64,000 nt of DNA from Solicola gregarius (lineage in GTDB: Bacteria; Actinomycetota; Actinomycetes; Propionibacteriales; Nocardioidaceae). Positions 34,563 to 43,736 of the stretch are shown piece by piece. The notes beneath the pieces were generated by a model, which was given only the letters and a program-made list of their open reading frames with translations, did no database searches and was not told where the DNA came from. Both the position numbers and the translations under genes were made by a program. Location of the stretch: contig NZ_CP094970.1 of assembly GCF_025790165.1 (NCBI RefSeq), positions 2,108,001 to 2,172,000 of the forward strand, given 5' to 3'. Position 1 is the stretch's first letter, and every line of letters begins with the position of its first letter.

Positions 34563-36173
34563 TCAGCCGACCGACACCGCGGTCCACGCGGCCTCGACCG
34601 CCTGCACCTCGGCACTCCCCTCGCCGTACAGGTCGGTTGCGGCCTGGACGGTGTGCTCGCGCGCGTCGGCGTACGTCTCGGTGCTGACCATGTACTCGCT
34701 CAGCGCCTTGAACCAGATCGCGGCGGCGGCCTCATTGCCGATGCCGGTGACGGTGGAGCCGTCGCACGTCGGGCTGTTGCCGAACTCGCTCTCCCCGCTG
34801 CCGTTGGCGAGCAGGTAGAAGAAGTGGTTACCGACACCCGAGGAGTAGTGCGGATCCGATGCCGGGACCTCTTCGCTCCAGCAGTCGAACGACCCGCCGT
34901 CCTTGCTCGGCTCGTCCATGTAGCGCAGCGGCGTGCCGTCGCCGTTGATGTCGATCATCTCGCCGATCGTGAAGTCCGGCGTATCGCTTGCGTTGTTCGC
35001 GTAGAACTCGACCATCGTGCCGAAGATGTCGCTGGTGGCCTCGTTGAGCCCGCCGGCATCGCCTGAGTACTCCAGGCCGGCCGTGTGCTCGTTGACGCCG
35101 TGCGACATCTCGTGCCCGGCAACGTCCAGCTCGACCAGCGGCGCGGCGTCGCCGGCCCCGTCGCCGTACGTCATCTGGCTACCGTCCCAGAACGCGTTGA
35201 CGTACCCGGTGCCGTAGTGAACGCGCGACGGTACGCCCGTTCCGTCGCCGAAGATGCCGTCGCGGCCGTGCGTCTCCTTGAAGTAGTCGAACGTCGTGGC
35301 GGCACCGAAGTGCGCGTCGACGCCTGCGGAGGCGCGATCGGCGTTCGTACCGTCGCCCCACGCGTTGTCGTCGTCGACGAACGTGTCGCAGGAGAACTCC
35401 GTGTTGTTCATATCGCAGGTCTCACCGTTGCCGTGCGACGGATCGATCATCTCGAACCCGCTGGCGCCCGACGTCGTGTCGATCTCGACGTCGCCGACGA
35501 AGATCCCCGAGCCGGTGCCCGCCTCGGCGGCCTCGGACCCGTCGGCCTGGCCCGGTCCTGCGTCGGCCTTCTGGCCCACTCGGATCGGGGTCATGATGGC
35601 CTCGTCCGCGCTGCGTACCTTGCCGGTACGCGCGTCGGTCACGACGCTCTGCCGGCTCGGTGTCTGACCGTCGGCCTGCACGCCGTGCACGACCGTCTGC
35701 CAGGCGAGCACTGGTCGACCATCGCGGGCGTCGACGACGAGCCTCGGCTCGCCGACTCGGCGCACAGTCGCCGATGTCGCACCCTCACGCGCCTGTGTGC
35801 GAGCGGCGCTCTTCGCGACACCGGGGGCGTTGTTAACGCGAATCGCGCGGTCCTGTGCGACGGAGACGTTGTCGGTCCGGCCGTTCTCGGTGACGTGCAC
35901 GACGAAGTCGCCGCCGAGCACGGGCAGGCCACGGTACGTGCGTTCGTACCTGACGGCGGCGCCGTCCTTCGAGGTGACCTTGTCGACGACGCGGTACGCG
36001 TCGCCACGTGTGCCGAGCACATCCGTACGGTTCTCTTTGACGAACTGCCGGGCGACTGCTTGTGGGTTGTCGTCCGGGGCGTTGCCGACGGCCGCTGCCC
36101 CGCTCAGCGGCGCCATGGCACCCAGTCCGGCCGCGAGTACGGTGCTGCTCGCGACGGCGATGACCTTCCTCAT
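34563..36173 (-). CDS. Secreted thermolysin-like M4 metalloprotease
   Basis: The ATG at 36173 has GAGAGGA eight bases upstream; a longer frame to 36206 lacks a signal. The 536-residue preproprotein has a Sec signal (RKVIAVASSTVLAAGLGAMA), an FTP/PepSY propeptide (about 35-200; GLPVLGGDFVVHV) that acts as an intramolecular chaperone, and the M4 catalytic domain. The zinc and catalytic motifs are complete: VAGHEMSHGV (HExxH) and GLNEATSDIFG, then the MDEPSKDGGS and DPHYSSGVGNHFFYLL segments. It is an extracellular endoprotease. It lies upstream of the M28 aminopeptidase and may be co-transcribed with it. Confidence 0.9.
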   Translation of the reverse strand: MRKVIAVASSTVLAAGLGAMAPLSGAAAVGNAPDDNPQAVARQFVKENRTDVLGTRGDAYRVVDKVTSKDGAAVRYERTYRGLPVLGGDFVVHVTENGRTDNVSVAQDRAIRVNNAPGVAKSAARTQAREGATSATVRRVGEPRLVVDARDGRPVLAWQTVVHGVQADGQTPSRQSVVTDARTGKVRSADEAIMTPIRVGQKADAGPGQADGSEAAEAGTGSGIFVGDVEIDTTSGASGFEMIDPSHGNGETCDMNNTEFSCDTFVDDDNAWGDGTNADRASAGVDAHFGAATTFDYFKETHGRDGIFGDGTGVPSRVHYGTGYVNAFWDGSQMTYGDGAGDAAPLVELDVAGHEMSHGVNEHTAGLEYSGDAGGLNEATSDIFGTMVEFYANNASDTPDFTIGEMIDINGDGTPLRYMDEPSKDGGSFDCWSEEVPASDPHYSSGVGNHFFYLLANGSGESEFGNSPTCDGSTVTGIGNEAAAAIWFKALSEYMVSTETYADAREHTVQAATDLYGEGSAEVQAVEAAWTAVSVG

Positions 36174-36237
36174 GAGGGTTCCTCTCGGTAGGGGTACGTA
36201 GACCATTCCCGGGTTAACAGCGGTTCACTCATGCCAA

Positions 36238-36265
36238 CCGGCCATGCCTTCGGTGGCATGGCCGG
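36238..36265. terminator. Hairpin terminator between LysR and M4 protease genes
   Basis: CCGGCCATGCC (36238-36248) and GGCATGGCCGG (36255-36265) form a perfect 11-bp stem with the stable loop TTCGGT. It lies 27 bp beyond the LysR stop on the minus strand and ahead of the M4 protease promoter region. Confidence 0.6.
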
Positions 36266-36291
36266 ATGCGAGCGACTCCTGACGGGCGCGG

Positions 36292-37233
36292 TCAGTCGCC
36301 CTCGTGCCGCTCCGCCCACGCGGTGTAGATCGGCTGGTTCGAGAGTGCGTCCGCGAGCGCGTCGCCGACGAACCGGGCCAGCTTGTCGAGACTCGTCACC
36401 AACGGGTTGTGCCGCTCGGCGATGAGCAGCTGGCGTACCCGGATCGGGGAGTCGACGAGCGGCTTCAGGACGGCGCCCGAGCACCGGTTGGTCGGTACGC
36501 TCGGCGCGATCGCCTCACCGGCGCGGATCAGCTCGACGCCGAGTCCGTCGCTCAGGTAGTGCACGATCTTCGGCGTGAACCCGGCATCGGCACACACCTG
36601 GGTCATGCACTCGGTCTCCCGGTCGACGTCGAGCGGCGAGAGCAACCAGTTCTCGTCCGCGAGATCGGCCAGCGCGACCTCCGTGCGGGCCGCGAGCGGA
36701 TGCGTCTCGGGGATCAGTACGAACGCGGGCTGGGAGCAGATCTCCGTGGACAGGATCCGCGGGTCGAGCGGAATCTCGTACCCGACGAACTCGTGGATCA
36801 CCGCGACGTCGAGGCGGTTTCCCGCGACCAGGTCGATCAGTCCGCCGATCCGTGACTCGCTGTTGGTCACGATCTCCGCATTCGGAACGGTCGCGCGAAG
36901 GCCGTTCATCAGCCCGAGCATCGCCTGGCCGTACCGCACGCCGATGCGAACCTGTGCCGGCGCGGTGGCTGTGGCGGTGGCGACATCGGTCTGCAGGGAG
37001 TCGAGCACGGACAGCACGGCGTTAGCCCGTCCGACCACGAGTCGACCCAGCGTCGTGGGTTCGACACCGTCGCGCGAGCGTACGAACAACTCGCCACCGA
37101 GGCCCTCCTCGACGCGCCGGAGCTGCCGGGTCAGGGCAGGCTGCGTCGAGCCGAGGGCCGTTGCGGCGGACGTGATGCTCCCTGCGTCGGCGATCGACTT
37201 CACCAGCCGAAGATGTCTGGCCTCGATCTCCAC
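36292..37233 (-). CDS. LysR-family transcriptional regulator
   Basis: A GTG start at 37233 gives 313 residues. The N-terminal winged helix reads RHLRLVKSIADAGSITSAATALGSTQPALTRQLRRVEE, a standard LysR pattern, followed by a periplasmic-binding-like effector domain with VRIGVRYGQAMLGL, DVAVIHEF and NWLLSPLDVDRE. The gene lies 46 bp downstream of an MFS transporter gene on the same strand, so the two may share a transcript; LysR regulators more often control divergent genes, and none is divergent here. The effector is unknown. Confidence 0.88.
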   Translation of the reverse strand: MEIEARHLRLVKSIADAGSITSAATALGSTQPALTRQLRRVEEGLGGELFVRSRDGVEPTTLGRLVVGRANAVLSVLDSLQTDVATATATAPAQVRIGVRYGQAMLGLMNGLRATVPNAEIVTNSESRIGGLIDLVAGNRLDVAVIHEFVGYEIPLDPRILSTEICSQPAFVLIPETHPLAARTEVALADLADENWLLSPLDVDRETECMTQVCADAGFTPKIVHYLSDGLGVELIRAGEAIAPSVPTNRCSGAVLKPLVDSPIRVRQLLIAERHNPLVTSLDKLARFVGDALADALSNQPIYTAWAERHEGD

Positions 37234-37279
37234 CCGATGAGTTTAAGCGCTGCACACCGTTTCGGCTCCTGGTAACAAT

Positions 37280-38482
37280 TCAGTCCGCGAAGGCGGCCGT
37301 ACGAGCCGGGCGGACGGCGCAGGTCACCACGGCGAGGGCGGCCGTGACGAGGAATGCCGTACGCAGGCCGTGCTCCTCGGCCACCAGCCCGAGCACGGCC
37401 GGTCCGGCGACCGTTCCGACGCCGAGGCTCAGCAGGGTGGCACTGAAGCCGGTCGTCGGGCGTTCGGGAAAGACCTGGTACGACCACACGGCCAGCAGGC
37501 TGGACACGGCCATGAACGCGGGCCCGTACAAGATCGCCGACACCCCTGCGGCAAACACCGAACCGGGCATGACGCCGAGCAGCGCGACCGCGACGGCAAG
37601 GGTGCCGAACAACAGCGCCGACGACCGGCGCAGGCCGAGGCGCGCGAGCAGCACGCCCGCGAGGACACCGGCCGTCCCGGCGACACCCATCAGCGTCCAG
37701 AACATCGCTGTGGTGGCGGCGCTGCCGCTCGTTGCGTCGGAGATCGCCGCCGTCGCGTAGTTCCAGTAGAACGAGCCGACCACACCGTACGAGACCGCCG
37801 TCGCGTACAGCGGAACGGCACGTCGGCGCAGGAACCAGCGTGGCCCGACCGTGGCGGGCCGTGCCGCGGGTTCGGCCGAGACCGTGTTTCGTGCGGGCAC
37901 GGAGCCGACGTTGTACACCGCGATGGCCGCTGCGGTGGCCGCCATCGCGAGCCACGCGTACCGCCACGACTCGCCGTGCGCGACGAGTGCGAGCGGGCCG
38001 ACGACGGCGGTGCCGATCGCCGTACCCGCTGGGACGATCGCGAGCACCCGCTCACGCCGCGAGCGCGCGACCACCATGTCGACGGCGTCGGAGTACGGCG
38101 CCCAGGTCCATGCCGGGCTGGTCCCCGCCAGGACGAGCCCGGTGGTGAGGATCGCGAGGTTCGGGGCGACCGCCACGAGCCCCATGCCCGCGACGGCGGA
38201 TGCACCGCCGATCCCGACGAGCAGGCGCGGCCCGACCCGCGCCGCGTACACGCCGACGACGAGCAGGGCAACGAGATAGCCGACGTACGTCGCACTGCCG
38301 ATGATTCCGACGTACGAGACCGACAGGTCGAACTCACGCCTGATCTCGGGAAGGAACAACCCGTAGCCGTAGCGCGCGAAGCCGAAGCTCATGCCGATCG
38401 CGAGCAGCCCACCGATGGTCAGGCGACGTTCGGCGGATGTCCAACGGGACTGGTGCGCGGGGCGAAGCAGCGTCGTTTGCAT
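37280..38482 (-). CDS. MFS transporter
   Basis: The 400-residue protein shows about 12 hydrophobic helices and the MFS loop motifs, for example SYVGIIGSATYVGYLVALLVVGVYAARVGPR between helices 2 and 3. Helix 1 reads GGLLAIGMSFGFARYGYGLFLPEI, a form common in YbfB/CynX-like exporters and in sugar or aromatic compound transporters of actinobacteria. A short polar N-terminus precedes it. The gene is divergent from the GlxA-like regulator at 38553 with 70 bp between them, and it is followed by LysR. Either regulator may control it. Substrate is not predictable. Confidence 0.85.
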   Translation of the reverse strand: MQTTLLRPAHQSRWTSAERRLTIGGLLAIGMSFGFARYGYGLFLPEIRREFDLSVSYVGIIGSATYVGYLVALLVVGVYAARVGPRLLVGIGGASAVAGMGLVAVAPNLAILTTGLVLAGTSPAWTWAPYSDAVDMVVARSRRERVLAIVPAGTAIGTAVVGPLALVAHGESWRYAWLAMAATAAAIAVYNVGSVPARNTVSAEPAARPATVGPRWFLRRRAVPLYATAVSYGVVGSFYWNYATAAISDATSGSAATTAMFWTLMGVAGTAGVLAGVLLARLGLRRSSALLFGTLAVAVALLGVMPGSVFAAGVSAILYGPAFMAVSSLLAVWSYQVFPERPTTGFSATLLSLGVGTVAGPAVLGLVAEEHGLRTAFLVTAALAVVTCAVRPARTAAFAD

Positions 38483-38540
38483 GTCTCCATGCTGAGTCGC
38501 CGAGCCGCCGTACGACAGTGGCGCAAACGACCATATCCGC

Positions 38541-38546
38541 TAAGAT
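38541..38546 (+). promoter_or_regulatory. -10 box of the GlxA-type regulator gene
   Basis: TAAGAT ends six bases before the ATG at 38553, the same sequence and spacing seen before the ABC gene at 3468. No ribosome-binding site is present. A good -35 box is not evident. Confidence 0.4.
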
Positions 38547-38552
38547 AACGAC

Positions 38553-39530
38553 ATGACGTCAAATCGTCGGTCGCATCGGGTCGCCGTGCTCGCGTACGAG
38601 GGAATGTCGTTGTTCGAGACCGGGATCGTGACGGAGGTGTTCGGCGTACGCTGGCCCGATCTGCCGGAGCCGTGGTACGACCTGACGCTGTGTTCGGAGC
38701 GCCGCGGTGCGACGCCGACCGTCGGCGGCGCGACGCTGCGCACCTCGATGGGTCTCGACGGGTTCGAGGCCGCCGACACGATCATCGTGCCGAGCGTGAG
38801 CGACGTCGACGTGCCGACCTCGCCGCGGTTGGTGGCCGCCCTGCGAGCGGCGCATGAGCGCGGCGTACGCATCGCGTCGATCTGCTCGGGTGCGTTCGCC
38901 CTTGCCGGCGCGGGTCTGCTGGACGGGCGGGGGGCGACGACGCACTGGATCTACGCGGAGAGACTGGCCGAGCGGTTTCCCGCGGTGGAGGTCGACCCGC
39001 GACCGCTGTTCGTCGACGAGGGCGATCTGCTCACCAGTGCCGGCAGCGCCGCCGGGCTCGACCTGTGCCTCCACCTCGTCCGGCGCGACCACGGAGGCGC
39101 CGTGGCGAACCGGCTCGCCCGCCGACTCGTGGCGCAGCCGTACCGCGACGGCGGCCAGGCGCAGTACATCGAGTCACCCGTGCGGGCCGCGGACTCCGGT
39201 GACGACATCGCGCGCAGCATGGCCTGGGCGCTCGAACGACTCGACGAGCCGCTGACGATGGAGGCGCTCGCGACGAGCGTGCACCTGTCGCCGCGCACGT
39301 ATCTGCGGCACTTCACCGCAGCAACGGGTACGAGCCCGATCCGCTGGCTGATCGCGCAGCGAGTCGAGGCCAGCCTGGCGCTGCTCGAGACCACGTCCAT
39401 GCCGATCGAGGAGGTGGCTGCCGCCGTCGGCTTCCAGAGCGCGGTCACCTACCGGCATCACTTCGCCGCTGCTCTGAAGATCGCGCCGTCGGCGTACCGA
39501 AGAAGCTTCCGGGGTGCGCGCGCCGGCTGA
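38553..39530 (+). CDS. GlxA-family regulator (DJ-1/PfpI plus AraC domain)
   Basis: The 325-residue protein has an N-terminal DJ-1/PfpI amidotransferase-like domain (about 1-180; AVLAYEGMSLFETGIVTEVF, with the nucleophile-elbow cysteine in IASICSGAFALA) and a C-terminal AraC-type double helix-turn-helix (about 215-320; LATSVHLSPRTYLRHFTAATG and VAAAVGFQSAVTYRHHF). GlxA-type regulators usually act as activators; the PfpI part is a sensory, not a protease, domain. The gene is divergent from the MFS gene at 38482, which is its most likely target, and is followed by the TetR/efflux unit. Confidence 0.9.
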   Translation: MTSNRRSHRVAVLAYEGMSLFETGIVTEVFGVRWPDLPEPWYDLTLCSERRGATPTVGGATLRTSMGLDGFEAADTIIVPSVSDVDVPTSPRLVAALRAAHERGVRIASICSGAFALAGAGLLDGRGATTHWIYAERLAERFPAVEVDPRPLFVDEGDLLTSAGSAAGLDLCLHLVRRDHGGAVANRLARRLVAQPYRDGGQAQYIESPVRAADSGDDIARSMAWALERLDEPLTMEALATSVHLSPRTYLRHFTAATGTSPIRWLIAQRVEASLALLETTSMPIEEVAAAVGFQSAVTYRHHFAAALKIAPSAYRRSFRGARAG

Positions 39531-39533
39531 CCC

Positions 39534-39557
39534 GTTCTGGACACACCGGTACAGAAC
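39534..39557. promoter_or_regulatory. Candidate TetR operator upstream of the tetR-type gene
   Basis: GTTCTGGAC (39534-39542) and GTACAGAAC (39549-39557) form a dyad with 8 of 9 paired positions and a 6-bp spacer. It lies just after the GlxA-type stop and 17 bp before the TetR start. A related dyad precedes the efflux gene at 40193. Confidence 0.5.
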
Positions 39558-39574
39558 GTGCGAGGATCGTTCGC

Positions 39575-40153
39575 GTGCCACGACCACGCGAGTTCGACGA
39601 ACAGTCCGCGCTCGACTCTGCCGTGGAGGCGTTCTGGACACATACGTACGCCGGAACCTCGACCGCGGTGTTGTGCGAGTCCACCGGACTGTCTCGAAGC
39701 AGCCTCTACAACACGTTCACCGGCAAGTCCGACCTGTACCAATGCGCCTTGCGTCGCTACGCCGAGCTGAAGAGCACGCAACGCAATGCATACCTCGATA
39801 TCGAGGGCACCGGGCGCGAGCGGCTGGAGCGACTGCTCGGCGACGTTCTCCGCGAGCAGTGGGCGAGCGACGAGCGCCGGGTGTGTCTGGTGTTGAACGC
39901 GGCCGTGGAGGTCGGCAGCGCGGACCAGGCGGTCGCCGACCTCGCGCGGGGCAACCTCGAGTCGTTCCGCGACCTGATTTCGCAGCTCATCGCCGAGGGG
40001 CAGCGGGACGGCTCGTTCACGAGCACCGCGCCGGCGCGTGATCTCGCCGCGGTCGTGCACGCGGCGCTGAACGGTGCGCAGATCGCCGACCGGGTGGCCA
40101 CCAGCGATGCCGCCGGTCGCGCCACGGTGAAAACCCTGATGTCGATGCTCTGA
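39575..40153 (+). CDS. TetR-family regulator of the efflux unit
   Basis: The GTG start gives 192 residues: an N-terminal helix-turn-helix (PREFDEQSALDSAVEAFW, then TSTAVLCESTGLSRSSLYNTFTGK) and an all-helical ligand domain with LLGDVLREQWASDERRVCLVLNAAVE. The C-terminal half resembles TetR_C_16-like domains. The gene precedes an MFS efflux gene and an SDR gene in the same direction, and dyad sites lie before both it and the MFS gene, so it probably represses itself and the pump until a toxic compound binds. The ligand cannot be told from sequence. Confidence 0.87.
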   Translation: MPRPREFDEQSALDSAVEAFWTHTYAGTSTAVLCESTGLSRSSLYNTFTGKSDLYQCALRRYAELKSTQRNAYLDIEGTGRERLERLLGDVLREQWASDERRVCLVLNAAVEVGSADQAVADLARGNLESFRDLISQLIAEGQRDGSFTSTAPARDLAAVVHAALNGAQIADRVATSDAAGRATVKTLMSML

Positions 40154-40192
40154 GCCCGCCTCGGCCCGGAGCCGAGCCTTCGCGTACGCACA

Positions 40193-40214
40193 TTTTGTAC
40201 AGATCAGTTCAAAA
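40193..40214. promoter_or_regulatory. Candidate TetR operator overlapping the efflux gene leader
   Basis: A 22-bp dyad with 9 of 11 paired positions: outer arms TTTTG and CAAAA, inner AC/GT pairs and a central GATC. It ends within the AAAAAGGAG ribosome-binding site of the MFS gene (ATG 40224), so binding of the repressor would block expression directly. Confidence 0.6.
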
Positions 40215-40223
40215 AGGAGCCCG

Positions 40224-41441
40224 ATGGAAACGCAGACCCGAAGGCTGCCGCTCGCAGTCCACGTGCTCGCGCTCGGCATCTTCTGCCTGGGAACGTCAGA
40301 GTTCATGCTCGCCGGCCTGTTGCCCCAGATCGCGGCCGGTCTCGACGTGAGCATCCCGGACGCGGGCATGCTGATCAGCGGCTTCGCGATCGGCATGCTG
40401 GTCGGTGCTCCGCTGATGACGCTCGCGACCCTGCGGCTCCCGCAGCGCGCGACGCTGCTCGGGGCCGCCGCGGTGTTCGGCTTCGCGCACGTCGTGCCGT
40501 TTACGGTCGACGGCTACTCCGCACAGCTCGCCGGGCGAGTCGTGGCCGCGGTCGCCTGCGCAACGTACTGGGCGGTCGCAGCGGTGATCGCGACGAAGCT
40601 CGCCGGCCCGCAGCGTACAGCGCGGGCGCTGGCCGTGCTCGTCGGCGGACTCACGCTCGCCAACGTGGTGGGAGTGCCGGCAGGGACGTGGATCGGTGGA
40701 GCGTTCGGGTGGCGGGCGGCGTTCGCCGCGGTCGCTGTGGCGGCGGCCGCGGTGTTCGTGCTGCTGCGGTCGCTGGTACCCGCAATGTCGGACGAGCGAA
40801 CGTCGATACCGATGAGAGACCTGGTGCGATCGGAGACGCACGCGTTCCGTGATCGCCGGCTCTGGCTGGCGCTGGCGACGACGGCGGGCTTCCAGGCGGC
40901 GGTGTTCTGTGCGTTCTCGTACCTCGCGCCGCTGCTCACCGACGTCGCCGGCATTCCCGAGCGGTACGTGCCGCTCGTGCTGTTGCTGTTCGGGCTCGGC
41001 ACGTTCGTCGGCGTCACGGTCGGCGGGCGGTACGCGGATCGCGACATGCTCGCCAACGTCGTGATCAGCCTGACCGCGATGGTGTTGGCCCTACTGCTCC
41101 TTGCCGCACTCGCTGGATCCCGTATCGGAGTCGTCGTCGCGGTCTTCGTACTCGGCGCCGCGTCGTTCTCGATCGCGGCGGCCCTCAACGGAAGGGTGTT
41201 CGCGTTTGCAGGTGATGCGCCGACGTTGGCCGCGTCGGTCAACGTGTCCGCCTTCAACGTCGGCAATGCACTCGGGCCGTGGCTCGGCGGCCTGGTGATC
41301 GGGGCGGGACTCGGTCTGCGCGCACCCATCTGGATGAGCGTTCTGCTCGGCGTGCTCGCGCTCGGCTTCGCGGGGACCTCGTGGCGCCTCGAGCGAAGCC
41401 GGGTGACTGTGCCGGTCGAAGCCGAACGCGCTGCCTGCTGA
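40224..41441 (+). CDS. MFS drug exporter, Cmx/CmrA-like
   Basis: The 405-residue protein has 12 predicted membrane helices and is close in pattern to Cmx/CmrA chloramphenicol exporters of actinobacteria: ALGIFCLGTSEFMLAGLLPQIA in helix 1, then ISGFAIGMLVGAP, the antiporter-type motif C region GGLTLANVVGVPAGTWIG, and a GWRAAFAAVA turn. AAAAAGGAG precedes the ATG. It is preceded by a TetR gene with an operator overlapping its leader and is followed by a short-chain dehydrogenase. It probably removes hydrophobic drugs by proton antiport. Actual resistance phenotype and substrate are unproven. Confidence 0.85.
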   Translation: METQTRRLPLAVHVLALGIFCLGTSEFMLAGLLPQIAAGLDVSIPDAGMLISGFAIGMLVGAPLMTLATLRLPQRATLLGAAAVFGFAHVVPFTVDGYSAQLAGRVVAAVACATYWAVAAVIATKLAGPQRTARALAVLVGGLTLANVVGVPAGTWIGGAFGWRAAFAAVAVAAAAVFVLLRSLVPAMSDERTSIPMRDLVRSETHAFRDRRLWLALATTAGFQAAVFCAFSYLAPLLTDVAGIPERYVPLVLLLFGLGTFVGVTVGGRYADRDMLANVVISLTAMVLALLLLAALAGSRIGVVVAVFVLGAASFSIAAALNGRVFAFAGDAPTLAASVNVSAFNVGNALGPWLGGLVIGAGLGLRAPIWMSVLLGVLALGFAGTSWRLERSRVTVPVEAERAAC

Positions 41442-41487
41442 CCGATCCCGAACGGACCAATCCGTCGAAGACGAAACGAGGAGCATC

Positions 41488-42229
41488 ATGCCAGCGAGCG
41501 GAAGACGTGCGGTTGTGGTGGGCGCGAGCAGCGGGATGGGACGCGCGATCGCATCGGATCTGATCGCCTCCGGCGCCTCCGTCGCCCTGGTCGGGCGCAA
41601 CGGAGATGCCCTGCGGGGATTGGCAGGCGGCGATCGACGCCATCTTGCCCTCGTCGGTGACGTACTCGATCAGGCCGACGTCGATGCGGTCTTCGACCGC
41701 GTGTCCGATGCGTACGGAAGTCTCGATATTGCCGTCAACACGGTCGGAATGCTGCCACCGCCGACGCCGGCCGCGGACATCGAACGCGCCGATCTCGAAG
41801 CGGGCGATGCTGACGAACGTCGTTGGTGTCCACGCCGCGATGCGTCACGAGATCGCGCTGATGCGCAAGGAGGGTGGCGCGATCGTCAACGTGTCATCGA
41901 ACATCGGTCCGCACACGAGCCGCCCCGGGTTCGGTGCGTACGGTGCGAGCAAGGCCGCCCTCAGCGCGCTGACGAGGACTGCCGCACTCGACCATGCCGC
42001 CGAAGGGATCCGGATCAACGCGATCAGTCCCGGCCCGTCGGACACCTCCATGTCGTACCGGCCGGGTGAGAACGAGGCCGACCGGGACGCGCGGATGAAG
42101 GAGCTGAACCCGTCGGGCCGGGTCGCCTCGCTCTCGGAGATCGTGGCCGCCGTCCGGTATCTGACGTCGGCCGACTCGGCGTACGTGGTAGGTGCAGACC
42201 TGGTGATCGACGGTGGGGCTTCGGTCTGA
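41488..42229 (+). pseudogene. Short-chain dehydrogenase/reductase, frameshifted in the middle
   Basis: The ATG at 41488 with GAGGAG upstream opens a classical SDR: RRAVVVGASSGMGRAIASDL, then ALVGRNGDALRGL, LVGDVLDQADVDAVF and IAVNTVG. The frame is lost at about 41800-41808 after ADLEAG. Another frame carries on with MLTNVVGVHAAMRHEI, the serine in VNVSSNI, YGASK with the catalytic tyrosine and lysine, and a normal C-terminus (VVGADLVIDGGASV, stop 42229). Restored length would be about 246 residues, typical for the family. The catalytic half is intact but not in frame with the nucleotide-binding half. A sequencing indel or a true mutation are both possible. It follows the efflux gene by 46 bp. 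Confidence 0.82.
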
Positions 42230-42231
42230 CG

Positions 42232-43605
42232 TCAGTTGGGCAACGGGCGGGTCATCCGGAATCTGCCCTGCGGGTCGCGCCGGCGCTTCAGCGTACGCAG
42301 ACGGTCGAGTGCAGCCGAGTCGTACGCGCGCTCGGGGCCGCCGCGGCCGAGGAAGTTGTACGGTGCACCGCCGGTCGCGGTGTCGCCGAGGGCGGCGTGC
42401 AGGCCGTTGTGCGTGTCGACGATCTCGTCCATCGAGCCGCTGAGGCCCGGGACGGCGAAGCTGAACACCAGGTAAGGCTCGTCGATCGCTCCGGCGACAC
42501 CGCCGTTTCCGGACCCGGCCTCGGCGAGCGCGCCGCCGAGATGACGGATGTTCACACCGAGCAGGCGCGTGCCGCTGTCGGGGCCGGCCACGTCGAGGAG
42601 ACGCTCGACCGTGCCGGAGTCGAAGTCGCGGAGCAAAGTGGTCAGGTCGGCGGCGGGGCTGGGATCGACGGGGTCCTCGGCGATGCCGCCGACCTCGGAC
42701 ATCGGGTAGGTCCGGATGTCGTTTTCGATCGCGTCGCCGGCCGCGACGATGCCCGACAGCAACGTCCTGCACTCGTCGAGCGTGCCGAGATGGGCGGCAT
42801 TGATCGCGACGAACGAGCGCCCGCGGCGGTCTTCGGGGATGAACGGAGCATCGGGAAGGTGCAGGATCGTCGCGGCGACGGACAGCTCCGGCGGCGCCGC
42901 GGCGGTGAGCTTGGAGAACGCGTCGAGGACCGCACGCGTGTCACCGGCGGGGAACATCAGCCGGGCGCCCACGACGCCGGGCGACGGGAACAGGTCGAAC
43001 TCCATCGAGGTGACGACTCCGAACTCGCCGCCGTACCCGCGCAACGCCCAGAACAGCTCGGGATCGCTTTCCTCGGTCACGGTGACCTGATCGCCATCGG
43101 CGGTGACGAGGTCGACCGACCGTACGGCGGCCGACGCCAACCCGTACCGACGGCCGAACCACGACAACCCGCCACCGAGGGTGTAGCCGACGACGGAGAT
43201 CATCGGCGCCGTACCACCGAGGCCGAGCAGGCCGGTGTCGTCGAGCCGGTCGAGGACCGCCTTCCACATGGTGCCGCCTCCGACGCGAGCGATCCGACGT
43301 TCGGTGTCGACCTCGACGGAGTCGAGCGCATGCATGCGGAGCAGGATCGCGCCGGTCACGCCGTCGTCTGTCGCCGCATGCCCGGTGGACTGAGGTACGA
43401 CCGGCAGGTCGACTCGGCCGGCGCAACGTACGGCGGCGACCACGTCGTCTGCGTCGGCGACCTCGACGACGGCGAGCGGGTGCTGGTCGACCGAGAGGTT
43501 CCACGCCTTCCTGGCGTCGTCCCACGTGGGATCGCCGGGTGCGTGGACCGCGCCGCGTACCACGGCTTGCAGGTCGGACTTCAGGGCTTGGGCATCGTTG
43601 GTCAT
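42232..43605 (-). CDS. FAD-linked oxidase with BBE-type C-terminus
   Basis: The ATG at 43605 with GGGGGAG upstream gives 457 residues. The N-terminal PCMH-type FAD domain (about 40-210) shows VVPQSTGHAATDDG, where the histidine can hold the flavin covalently, then ARVGGGTMWKAVLDRL and GYTLGGGLSWFGRRYGLA. The usual second cysteine link is not obvious. A C-terminal berberine-bridge-like tail ends NFLGRGG and RLRTLKRRRDPQGRFR. Such enzymes oxidise sugars, alkaloids or other alcohols with oxygen. There is no signal peptide. The gene is convergent with the frameshifted SDR, with 2 bp between stops, and is divergent from the drug ABC operon. Confidence 0.87.
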   Translation of the reverse strand: MTNDAQALKSDLQAVVRGAVHAPGDPTWDDARKAWNLSVDQHPLAVVEVADADDVVAAVRCAGRVDLPVVPQSTGHAATDDGVTGAILLRMHALDSVEVDTERRIARVGGGTMWKAVLDRLDDTGLLGLGGTAPMISVVGYTLGGGLSWFGRRYGLASAAVRSVDLVTADGDQVTVTEESDPELFWALRGYGGEFGVVTSMEFDLFPSPGVVGARLMFPAGDTRAVLDAFSKLTAAAPPELSVAATILHLPDAPFIPEDRRGRSFVAINAAHLGTLDECRTLLSGIVAAGDAIENDIRTYPMSEVGGIAEDPVDPSPAADLTTLLRDFDSGTVERLLDVAGPDSGTRLLGVNIRHLGGALAEAGSGNGGVAGAIDEPYLVFSFAVPGLSGSMDEIVDTHNGLHAALGDTATGGAPYNFLGRGGPERAYDSAALDRLRTLKRRRDPQGRFRMTRPLPN

Positions 43606-43736
43606 TCGGGCTCCCCCGTGGCTCGTCAGGTGTGCGAAACCGTCACCCGAGTGCGGCACAGTCAAGATAGTACCGACTGGTGACAACCCGTCTCGAGGAC
43701 TTTCGAGCACCGCCGTCGATGCTCACGCGCATCGGC

